Assembly (NCBI RefSeq): GCF_023369855.1
Contig: NZ_JAMBPP010000005.1
Coordinates: forward strand, 269,781-333,780
From: Actinotalea alkalitolerans
GTDB taxonomy: Bacteria; Actinomycetota; Actinomycetes; Actinomycetales; Cellulomonadaceae
Length of the DNA: 64,000 nt
Direction: 5' to 3'
In this document: positions 57,249 to 64,000 of the stretch, one piece after another
How the letters are laid out: each line of letters opens with the position of its first letter
Numbering within the stretch: the stretch's first letter is position 1
Program-made: the position numbers and the translations under genes
Notes under the pieces: generated by a model
Databases searched by the model: none
What the model was told of the DNA's origin: nothing
Seen by the model: only the letters and a program-made list of their open reading frames with translations

Positions 57249-58139
57249 ATGAGCGACCAGACCGCACCCAAGGACCCGCGCGACGACTACCCCACCGACC
57301 AGCCCGAGGAGAGCATCGAGCACCCGGGTGTCACCTCGGACATGGAGCAGGAACCCGACCACGGCGAGGAGAGCTATCGCGGGAGCGGGCGCCTGGACGG
57401 CAAGCGCACCCTGATCACCGGCGGCGACTCGGGCATCGGACGGGCCGTGGCGATCGCCTTCGCCCGTGAGGGGGCCGACGTGGTGCTCTCCTACCTCCCC
57501 GAGGAGGAGGAGGACGGCCGCGAGACCGCCCGGCTGGTCGAGCAGGCCGGACGGCGCGCCGTGCTGGTCCCCGGTGACATCCGTGAGGAGCAGCACTGCA
57601 TCGACCTGGTCGAGCGGGCCGTCAGCGAGCTCGGCGGCCTCGATGTGCTGGTCAACAACGCGGCCTACCAGATGGCGCAGGAGAACAGCCTGCTCGACAT
57701 CACCACCGAGCAGCTCGACCGCGTCTTCAAGACCAACCTGTACGCCCTGTTCTGGATCACCAAGGCCGCGGTGCCGCACATGGAGCCGGGCTCGTCCATC
57801 ATCAACACCGCATCGGTCCAGGCGTACAGCCCGAGCCCGCAGCTGCTCGACTACGCCTCGACCAAGGCGGCGATCATCAACTTCACCCAGGGCCTCGCGC
57901 AGTTCCTGGGGGACAAGGGGATCCGGGTCAACGCGGTGGCCCCCGGCCCCATCTGGACCCCGCTGATCCCGGCGACCATGCCCGAGGAGAAGGTCGGCAG
58001 CTTCGGGGCCGACACGCCCCTGGGACGCGCGGGCCAGCCCGCCGAGCTCGCGCCCCTGTACGTCTTCTTCGCCTCCCACGAGTCGAGCTACGTCAGCGGT
58101 GACCGCCTCGGTGTCACCGGCGGCAAGCCGCTCGCCTGA
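57249..58139 (+). CDS. SDR-family oxidoreductase
   Basis: A 296-residue short-chain dehydrogenase with an acidic N-terminal extension of about 45 residues (PKDPRDDYPTDQPEESIEHPG). The NAD(P) motif is LITGGDSGIGRAVAI, the NNA motif is VLVNNAAYQM, and the catalytic set is S (TASVQAYS) with YASTK. This extended, YhdG/YhxC-like type is often stress-induced and of unknown substrate. The ATG at 57249 follows AAAGGAG. It is alone; a hairpin follows the stop. Confidence 0.93.
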   Translation: MSDQTAPKDPRDDYPTDQPEESIEHPGVTSDMEQEPDHGEESYRGSGRLDGKRTLITGGDSGIGRAVAIAFAREGADVVLSYLPEEEEDGRETARLVEQAGRRAVLVPGDIREEQHCIDLVERAVSELGGLDVLVNNAAYQMAQENSLLDITTEQLDRVFKTNLYALFWITKAAVPHMEPGSSIINTASVQAYSPSPQLLDYASTKAAIINFTQGLAQFLGDKGIRVNAVAPGPIWTPLIPATMPEEKVGSFGADTPLGRAGQPAELAPLYVFFASHESSYVSGDRLGVTGGKPLA

Positions 58140-58157
58140 CCCGTCCCCTCCTTCCGA

Positions 58158-58204
58158 GTTCTCGAACGCTTGTGTGCTCCGCACGCACAGGATCGTTCGA
58201 GAAC
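58158..58204. repeat. Inverted repeat after the SDR gene
   Basis: GTTCTCGAACG (58158-58168) and CGTTCGAGAAC (58194-58204) are perfect complements. A second, inner GTGTGC/GCACGC pairing makes it a long stem. It sits 19 bp after the SDR stop and 30 bp before the next start, so it may be a terminator for the SDR gene. Confidence 0.65.
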
Positions 58205-58233
58205 CTGAGCGGCGGGCAGGGGAAGATGACCGG

Positions 58234-59325
58234 GTGACCAGCGGTGAGGGACCGGTACGGGTCGGCGTCGTCGGCACCGGCTGGCGGGCGGGGTTCTTCC
58301 TGCGTGTGGCGGACCTGCTGCCGGACCGCTTCACCACCGTCGGTGTGGTCAGCCGCACCGCGTCGCGCGGGCAGGAGGTCTCCGCCCGGTGGGGTGCACC
58401 GAGCTACCGGACGGTCTCGGCGCTGCTCGCCGCCCAGCGTCCCGAGCTCGTCGTGGTGGCCGTCCCCTGGGAGGTCGCACCGGAGGTGACGGTCGAGCTG
58501 GCCGAGGCCGGCGTGCCGGTGCTCACCGAGACGCCACCGGCTCCGGACGTGCCCGCGATGGTCCGCCTGTGGGGTCGGGTCGGTGCGAGCGGTCTGGTGC
58601 AGGTCGCCGAGCACAGCCCGTTCCTGCCGGCGCACGCGGCCCGTGCCGGGATCGTGGGCTCGGGGCTCATCGGACGGGTCACCTCGGTGCAGGTCTCCTC
58701 GACCCACCGCCATCACGCGGCCGGTCTGGTCCGTCACCTGCTGGGTGCGGGCCTCGAGCCCGTCACGGTGACGGCCCGCCGCTTCGTCGCGCCGCTCGTC
58801 GACCCGACCTCGCGTGCGGGCCTCACCCTGGACCCCGCCCCGCGCCCTGCGACCACGACGCTCGCCCTGCTCGACCTGGGCGAGGGGCGCAGCGCGGTGT
58901 ACGACTTCACCGACAACCAGTGGCGCAACCCGCTGCGCGGCGACCGCATCCTGGTGCGCGGCAGCCACGGCGAGATCCGGGACGGCCGGGTCACCCGATG
59001 GGTCGAGGGCGTCGGGCCGGTCGACTCCACGATCGTGCGTCGCCAGAACGGTGTCGAGCAGGACCTCGAGGGCTTCGACCTCGACCACCTGTCCCTCGAC
59101 GGGCGGGTCGTGCACCGCAACCCGTACGCCGGTGCCCGGTTGTCCGACGACGACCAGGCGGTCGCGACCCTGCTGGACCGCACCGGGGCGTGGACGCGGG
59201 GCCACGGCGAACCGCCGTACCCCCTGGCCCAGGGCTGCCAGGACCACCTGATCGGCCTGGCCGTCGAGGAGGCCGCCACGACGGGTCACGCGGTGACCAC
59301 CACCCAGCAGGTGTGGGCCCGATGA
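58234..59325 (+). CDS. Gfo/Idh/MocA-like oxidoreductase, copy 1
   Basis: A 363-residue protein: Rossmann VGVVGTGWRAGFFLRVADLL and a C-terminal domain with DLGEGRSAVYDFTDNQWRNPLRGDRILVRGSHGEI. In this family a Lys in the EKP motif is catalytic; here the motif reads LTETPPAPD, with Thr in its place, so it may not be a normal dehydrogenase. His residues follow in SSTHRHHAAGLVRHLLG. GTG at 58234 has GGGGAAG upstream. It overlaps copy 2 by four bases. The substrate is unknown. Confidence 0.87.
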   Translation: MTSGEGPVRVGVVGTGWRAGFFLRVADLLPDRFTTVGVVSRTASRGQEVSARWGAPSYRTVSALLAAQRPELVVVAVPWEVAPEVTVELAEAGVPVLTETPPAPDVPAMVRLWGRVGASGLVQVAEHSPFLPAHAARAGIVGSGLIGRVTSVQVSSTHRHHAAGLVRHLLGAGLEPVTVTARRFVAPLVDPTSRAGLTLDPAPRPATTTLALLDLGEGRSAVYDFTDNQWRNPLRGDRILVRGSHGEIRDGRVTRWVEGVGPVDSTIVRRQNGVEQDLEGFDLDHLSLDGRVVHRNPYAGARLSDDDQAVATLLDRTGAWTRGHGEPPYPLAQGCQDHLIGLAVEEAATTGHAVTTTQQVWAR

Positions 59326-60428
59326 CGGCGGTGCAGGATGGCGGCATGACTCCCCCCGTGCGGTTCGGCCTGGTCGGTAGCGGATGGCGTGCAGAGTTCT
59401 TCCTGCGGATGGCCCGCCTCATGCCGCTGCGGTTCACGGCTGTCGGGGTGGTCACGCGCAGCGTCGAGCGCGGCGAGCAGGTCACCGCCGCCTGGGGTGT
59501 GCCCACCTACCGCAGCCCCGCGGAGCTGGTCGCCGCGCAGGCGCCCGAGCTCGTCGTGGTCGCCGTGCCGTGGGACGTCGCCCCGGGTGTCACCGCCGAG
59601 CTCGTCGCTGCGGGCGTCCCGGTGCTGACCGAGACGCCGCCCGCCCCTGACGTCGTCGGCCTGCGGGAGCTGTGGGACCAGGTGGGCAGCAGCGGCCTGG
59701 TCCAGGTCGCGGAGCACAGCCCGTTCATGCCGGCCCACCGGGCCCGGGCCGAGATCGTCCGGTCCGGTGCGATCGGCGAGGTGACCTCGGTCCAGGTCTC
59801 CTCGACGCACATGTACCACGCGGTCGGGCTGATCCGGAGCCTGCTCGGTGCGGGGTGCGACCCTGTGACCGTCACGGCGCAGCGCTTCACCGCCCCGCTC
59901 CTGGACCCGATGACCAGGGACGGGTGGACGGGTGCCGTCGAGCCCGTCCCGGCCGGGACCACCCTGGCGCTGATGGACCTGGGCGAGGGGCGCAGCGCCG
60001 TCTACGACTTCACCGACAACCAGTGGCACAACCCGCTGCGCGGCAACCGTCTGGTGGTCCGTGGCAGCCACGGCGAGATCATCGACGACCAGGTGACCCG
60101 TTGGGTCGACGAGCGCACCGTCGTGACCTCCCCGCTGGTCCGCCGCCAGGGTGGTGTCGAGCAGGACCTCGAGGGCTTCGACCTGGACCACCTGTCGTTC
60201 GAGGGTCGGGTGGTCTTCCGCAACCGGTACGCCGGGGCCCGGCTGGCCGACGACGACCTCGCCGTCGCCGCGCTGCTGGACGCGACGGGTGCCTGGGTGC
60301 GTGGCACCGGCGACCCGCCGTACCCGTTGGCGCAGGGCTGCCAGGACCACCTGGTCGCGCTCGCGGTCGAGGAGTCGGCGCGTACCGGGACGTCGGTCAC
60401 GACCGGTCGCGAGGCCTGGGCCGGCTGA
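59322..60428 (+). CDS. Gfo/Idh/MocA-like oxidoreductase, copy 2
   Basis: A 368-residue paralogue of copy 1, arising from a tandem duplication: shared blocks include VGSGWRAEFFLRMARLMP, LTETPPAPDV, VQVAEHSPFMPAH, DFTDNQW, GGVEQDLEGFDLDHLS and PPYPLAQGCQDHL. It also lacks the catalytic Lys of the EKP motif. An ATG at 59346 would give a slightly shorter protein; ATG 59322 is kept because it overlaps the previous stop. The two are likely co-expressed and may work together, possibly as a heteromer. Confidence 0.87.
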   Translation: MTAVQDGGMTPPVRFGLVGSGWRAEFFLRMARLMPLRFTAVGVVTRSVERGEQVTAAWGVPTYRSPAELVAAQAPELVVVAVPWDVAPGVTAELVAAGVPVLTETPPAPDVVGLRELWDQVGSSGLVQVAEHSPFMPAHRARAEIVRSGAIGEVTSVQVSSTHMYHAVGLIRSLLGAGCDPVTVTAQRFTAPLLDPMTRDGWTGAVEPVPAGTTLALMDLGEGRSAVYDFTDNQWHNPLRGNRLVVRGSHGEIIDDQVTRWVDERTVVTSPLVRRQGGVEQDLEGFDLDHLSFEGRVVFRNRYAGARLADDDLAVAALLDATGAWVRGTGDPPYPLAQGCQDHLVALAVEESARTGTSVTTGREAWAG

Positions 60429-60468
60429 GCCGTACCGGGTCCCGACGCGGTCGTGGCACGCTTCTCCC

Positions 60469-61548
60469 GTGACCAGCCCGTCCTCCGCAGACCTGCGCCG
60501 GTGGCGTCGCCACCTGGCCGACGAGCTCGCCGAGGCCTCGGTGTACCGCGAGCTCGCGGGTCGGCGCACCGGGGAGGAGCGGGAGATCCTGCTCGCCCTG
60601 GCCGAGGCCGAGGGACGGCATGCCGCGCACTGGCAGGAGCTCCTCGGGGACCAGGTCGGTCGTCCCCACCGGGGTGACCTGCGTTTCCGCATCCTGGTCC
60701 GGCTGGCCCGCCACTTCGGCTCGGTCTTCGTCCTGGCGCTCGCCCAGCGAGCGGAGTCCCGGGCGACCTACGAGGTCGACCTCGACGCGACCCCCGCGAT
60801 GGCCGCCGACGAACGCATCCACGGCGAGGTCGTCCGTGCGCTCGCGGCCCGCGGACGCCACCGGATGTCGGGCACCTTCCGAGCGGCCGTCTTCGGGGCG
60901 AACGACGGGCTGGTGTCCAACCTCGCCCTGATCATCGGCGTCGCCGCGGCCGGCACGTCGACCTCGGTGGTGCTGCTCACCGGCCTGGCCGGGCTGCTCG
61001 CCGGGGCCCTGTCCATGGGGGCGGGGGAGTACATCTCGGTGCGTTCCCAGCGTGAGCTCATCTCGGCCTCGTCGCCCAGCGCGGCGGCCGGTGCGGCGCT
61101 CCCGCACCTCGACCTCGAGGCCAACGAGCTGGCCCTGGTCTACCGCGCCCGGGGGCTGTCCCCCGACGAGGCCCAGCAGCGGGCCGATGCGCTCCTGACC
61201 GATCTCACGCAGGCCGGTGCGCGGGCGCTGCACCCCGAGGGCAGCGCGGTCGAGGACTCCCACGAGCTGGTCGGCACGGACGTCGGAGCAGCCTTGTCGA
61301 GCTTCTGCTTCTTCGCGACGGGTGCGGCCATCCCGGTGCTGCCGTACCTCTTCGGGCTGGAGGGCCTGGCCGCGCTCGTCGTCGCGGGCGGCGCGGTGGG
61401 GGTGGCCCTGCTCGTCACGGGCGCGCTGGTGGGGCTGCTCTCGGGGGGCCCGCCGTTGCGTCGGGCCCTGCGGCAGCTCGCGGTCGGCGCCGGGGCGGCT
61501 GCGGTGACCTACGGCCTGGGAGCGGTCTTCGGCACGACGCTGGCGTGA
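60469..61548 (+). CDS. Ferritin-like/VIT1 fusion (membrane-bound ferritin, MbfA-like iron/manganese exporter)
   Basis: A 359-residue fusion. The N-terminal half (about 1-140) is a ferritin-like helical bundle with ELAEASVYRELAGRRTGEEREILLALAEAEGRHAAHWQELLG, the Glu/His pattern of a di-iron site. The C-terminal half is a VIT1/CCC1 transporter: HRMSGTFRAAVFGANDGLVSNLALIIGVAAAG, GALSMGAGEYISVRSQREL and five helices. MbfA homologues export iron or manganese and protect against peroxide. The GTG at 60469 is the first start giving the ferritin domain intact; the longer frame overlaps copy 2. Confidence 0.9.
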   Translation: MTSPSSADLRRWRRHLADELAEASVYRELAGRRTGEEREILLALAEAEGRHAAHWQELLGDQVGRPHRGDLRFRILVRLARHFGSVFVLALAQRAESRATYEVDLDATPAMAADERIHGEVVRALAARGRHRMSGTFRAAVFGANDGLVSNLALIIGVAAAGTSTSVVLLTGLAGLLAGALSMGAGEYISVRSQRELISASSPSAAAGAALPHLDLEANELALVYRARGLSPDEAQQRADALLTDLTQAGARALHPEGSAVEDSHELVGTDVGAALSSFCFFATGAAIPVLPYLFGLEGLAALVVAGGAVGVALLVTGALVGLLSGGPPLRRALRQLAVGAGAAAVTYGLGAVFGTTLA

Positions 61549-61647
61549 CCGGGAACATCACCCCACCTGCCCGGGGTCCCGGTCCGGCAGATCCAGTACG
61601 GTGTGCCTGCCGAGCCACCCCGTCACTCGGTGAACAGGCGCACAACG

Positions 61648-63837
61648 ATGAGCTCCCCCCCGTACCGCACGACTGCCGAGCAGTCGGCGTCCGTGGTGCA
61701 CGGTGACGACACGTTCCTGCGGAGCCTGCTCGACACCTCCGAGGAGGTCATCTACTTCAAGGACCTGCAGAGCCGTTTCGTGCGGGTCAGCCTGGGGTGC
61801 GCGCGGCTGCACCGCAGGACGCAGGCCGAGATGGTCGGGATCAGCGACCACGACCTCTTCTCCGAGGTGCACGCCCTGGCTGCCCGGGCCGACGAGCTGC
61901 GCATCATCGAGACCGGTGTGCCGATGCTCAACCACGAGGAGCGGGAGAGCTGGTTCGACCGGCCCGACACGTGGGTGGCGAGCAGCAAGTTCCCGTGGCG
62001 TGACGCCGAGGGGCAGGTCATCGGCACCTTCGGCATCTCGCGCGACGTGACCCGCAGGGTCCAGGTCGAGCAGGAGGTCAAGGAGATGGCTGCGGCGACC
62101 ACGGCCGCCAACGCCGAGCTGCGCCGGGTCGAGGCTCAGCTGCGGGCGGTGCTGAACAGCTCGACCGACGCGATCGCGAAGTACGACGGCGACCTGCGCT
62201 ACCAGTACATCAACCCGGCCGGGGAGCACTCCCGCGGTGCGACCCTCGCTGACCTCATCGGTCGCACCGACCGCGAGACCGGCATGGCCGAGTCCTCCCT
62301 GCAGGTGTGGGAGCCGGCGTTGCGTCGGGTGCTGGAGACCGGTGAGCCCGACGACGTCGAGTTCGCGGTGAGCAGCGGGACGGAGGGCGAGGAGACGTGG
62401 TTCCACACCACGGTGTCCCCTGACCGGGACGCGTCGGGCGCGATCGTGGGCGTGCTGACCTCGGTGCGTGACATCACCGACATCAAGCGCGCCGAGCAGG
62501 CCCTGGCGCACCAGGCGATGCACGACTCGGTCACCGGGCTGGCGAACCGCTACCTGCTGATGGACCGTCTCGAGCAGGCCGTGGTCCGGATGGCGCGCTA
62601 CCCGAGCCGGCTCGCCCTGTTCTTCGTGGACCTGGACCACTTCAAGAGCGTCAACGACACCTACGGTCACGAGGTCGGCGACCACGTGCTGATCGAGTTC
62701 GCCCGTCGGCTCGAGCACGTGGCCCGTCGTGAGGACACCGTCGCGCGGCTGGGTGGCGACGAGTTCGTCGTGCTGTGCGACCGGGTGATGACCGACCACG
62801 ACGTCGCCGAGATCGGCAACCGGGTGGTGCGGGCGCTCGCCGAGCCCTTCGTGGAGGGCCCGGTCTCGGTGCGTCTCTCGGCCAGCGTCGGCGCAGTGGT
62901 CACCGATGACCCGCAGGCACGCGCCTCGGACCTGCTGCGCAGTGCCGACACCGCGATGTACCGCGCCAAGCAGGACGGTCGCAACCGGTTCCAGGTGTTC
63001 GACCCGCAGTCCGCCGACCACCGCGACGGCGGGGCGACCCTGGAGAGCGAGCTGCGCCAGGCGTTGGCCGACGGGGAGTTCCGCCTCGTCTACCAACCGC
63101 TGCTGTCGCTCAGCAACCAGCGGGTGCTCGGGTTCGAGGCGTTGATCCGCTGGCACCACCCCTCGCGGGGGGTCCTGACGCCCAAGGACTTCCTGGACGT
63201 CGCCGAGGAGCGTGGGCTGATCGGGCTGGTCGGCGACTGGGTGCTGGACACGGCCTGCGCCCAGCTCGCGCGGTGGACCGTCGACCGTGATCCCGGGGCT
63301 CGCCCGCTGAGCATGGCCGTGAACATCGCGGGCGCCCAGCTGCGCGAGCCCGGGTTCGCGCAGCGCTGCGCTGTCGTGGTCGCCGCTCACGGGCTGGTGC
63401 CGGGGCAGCTGTGCCTGGAGATCACCGAGCGTGACCTGGTCCAGGACGGCCCGGACGTGAGGGAGGCGCTCGAGGCGCTGGCCGAGCTCGGCGTCCAGCT
63501 CGCGGTCGACGACTTCGGCACGACCTACACCTCGCTCGCACGGCTGCCGCAGTTCCCGGTCAGCATCGTCAAGCTCGAGTCCATCGGCCAGGACGTGCGC
63601 GACCGGGGGGTCGCTGCCGCTGTGATCGCGATGGCGCACGGGCTGGGCATGAGCGTGGTGGGCGAGGGGATCGAGACGGTGGACCAGCTCACCGAGCTGG
63701 TCGAGCTCGCCTGCGACGAGGGCCAGGGCTTCCTCCTGGGCCGACCGCTCGCCACGCGGGACGTCTCGCGGCTGCTCTCGGCCGACGCCGCGGCCTCCCG
63801 GGCGGACGACGCCTCACGGCACCTGGGTCGGCGCTGA
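61648..63837 (+). CDS. PAS-PAS-GGDEF-EAL cyclic-di-GMP protein
   Basis: A 729-residue protein. Two PAS domains (about 15-125 and 145-265; GISRDVTRRVQVEQE and TSVRDITDIKRAEQA) are followed by GGDEF (about 270-435, DLDHFKSVND, ARLGGDEFVVL with RREDTVARL giving the RxxD site) and EAL (about 450-700, FEALIRW, VNIAGAQL, EITERDL, DDFGTTYTSLARL, GEGIET and GQGFLLGRPL). All the main catalytic residues appear present; the KID position reads KLE. It can make and degrade cyclic-di-GMP. There are no membrane segments. The ATG at 61648 is preferred over GTG 61603, but neither has a strong ribosome site. Confidence 0.92.
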   Translation: MSSPPYRTTAEQSASVVHGDDTFLRSLLDTSEEVIYFKDLQSRFVRVSLGCARLHRRTQAEMVGISDHDLFSEVHALAARADELRIIETGVPMLNHEERESWFDRPDTWVASSKFPWRDAEGQVIGTFGISRDVTRRVQVEQEVKEMAAATTAANAELRRVEAQLRAVLNSSTDAIAKYDGDLRYQYINPAGEHSRGATLADLIGRTDRETGMAESSLQVWEPALRRVLETGEPDDVEFAVSSGTEGEETWFHTTVSPDRDASGAIVGVLTSVRDITDIKRAEQALAHQAMHDSVTGLANRYLLMDRLEQAVVRMARYPSRLALFFVDLDHFKSVNDTYGHEVGDHVLIEFARRLEHVARREDTVARLGGDEFVVLCDRVMTDHDVAEIGNRVVRALAEPFVEGPVSVRLSASVGAVVTDDPQARASDLLRSADTAMYRAKQDGRNRFQVFDPQSADHRDGGATLESELRQALADGEFRLVYQPLLSLSNQRVLGFEALIRWHHPSRGVLTPKDFLDVAEERGLIGLVGDWVLDTACAQLARWTVDRDPGARPLSMAVNIAGAQLREPGFAQRCAVVVAAHGLVPGQLCLEITERDLVQDGPDVREALEALAELGVQLAVDDFGTTYTSLARLPQFPVSIVKLESIGQDVRDRGVAAAVIAMAHGLGMSVVGEGIETVDQLTELVELACDEGQGFLLGRPLATRDVSRLLSADAAASRADDASRHLGRR

Positions 63838-64000
63838 CCCCTCGCCGGGCTCTCCCGCGCAGTCCACCGCCAGCCCGGCGGTCGACTGCGCCCCGACGCC
63901 GCTGGCCTCCGCGGCGGGCGCCGCCCCCCCCCCGCGCCGCGCCCCCGCCCGGCCCCCGGCCCGGCCCCCCCCCCCGCCCGGGCGCGGGGGCCGGCGGGGC
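63838..64000. other. Intergenic end with G/C low complexity
   Basis: No gene is visible after 63837. From about 63920 the sequence becomes almost pure C and G (runs of C up to about 10), ending in GGGGCCGGCGGGGC. This looks like poor-quality sequence at a contig edge. Confidence 0.6.

Noticed and set aside
58158..58204. A LexA (SOS) box
   Set aside because: The actinobacterial core GAAC-N4-GTTC is not present; the two arms are separated by 25 bases, so it is a stem-loop.
61558..63639. 693-residue minus-strand frame
   Set aside because: Antisense to the PAS-GGDEF-EAL gene, which has all catalytic motifs on the plus strand.

Overview
The window is about 73% G+C with dense, short-gap gene packing, frequent GTG starts and ATGA/GTGA stop-start overlaps, which is typical of an actinobacterium. 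A cellobiose phosphorylase that I recall as nearly identical in sequence to the Cellulomonas enzyme, a cellobiose-type LacI (CebR) operator in front of it, DUF6318 lipoproteins, F420-linked enzymes and many glycoside hydrolases point to Cellulomonadaceae or close relatives (Cellulomonas, Sanguibacter, Oerskovia). This placement is inference; there is no rRNA or intact tRNA in the window.

Layout. 1-5.4 kb: tail of a gene cut by the window edge, a PAS-GGDEF diguanylate cyclase with a small anchored protein, and a minus-strand pair of GH92 alpha-mannosidase and GT4 glycosyltransferase. 5.5-8.5 kb: a large repeat hairpin, a four-box operator, then an AbrB-type regulator, an ABC-2 exporter and an AraC-type regulator. 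8.6-14.8 kb: VOC protein, DUF998 membrane protein divergent from a TetR/membrane protein/GNAT operon, an isolated lower-G+C PIN-like gene that looks acquired, an SRPBCC/ArsR divergent pair, and an M15-type peptidase lipoprotein. 14.9-19.1 kb: an F420-type reductase bracketed by two further copies of the repeat hairpin, then a DUF4956-VTC-carbohydrate-binding lipoprotein operon. 19.3-27.3 kb: DUF6318 lipoprotein, an EAL-GAF-GGDEF protein, a deazaflavin-dependent oxidoreductase, a YciO-type protein, a 1033-residue ATPase-TPR protein and a divergent zinc-ribbon membrane protein.

27.3-31.4 kb: GH18 protein with chitin-binding-like modules and a large membrane GT2 synthase, a probable exopolysaccharide pair. 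31.5-36.9 kb: methyltransferase, then a DtxR/IdeR-boxed iron-siderophore locus (siderophore-interacting reductase divergent from a binding protein, two permeases and an ATPase). 37-46 kb: small lipoprotein, secreted 5'-nucleotidase with a repeat tail, EF-G-like GTPase, cellobiose phosphorylase and aldose epimerase. 46-48 kb: DUF421, DUF2809 and a secreted beta-helix-like protein. 48.2-55.9 kb: a glycan-use locus of GH2, LacI regulator, sugar ABC transporter and GH43, with five copies of one 14-bp site in its control regions. 56-63.8 kb: FKBP lipoprotein, SDR, two tandem Gfo/Idh/MocA-like proteins, a ferritin-VIT1 fusion and a PAS-PAS-GGDEF-EAL protein. The last 100 bases are G/C low-complexity sequence, probably a contig edge.

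Three themes recur: cyclic-di-GMP turnover (three proteins), cell-surface and plant-glycan chemistry (GH92, GH18, GH94, GH2, GH43, GT2, GT4), and iron handling. The most unusual DNA-level signals are the 60-66 bp hairpin family (5541, 14866, 15707), the four-ACATGT operator (5664-5703), a divergent pair whose two start codons sit inside one palindrome (13679-13702), and the five-site LacI array (50198-51585).
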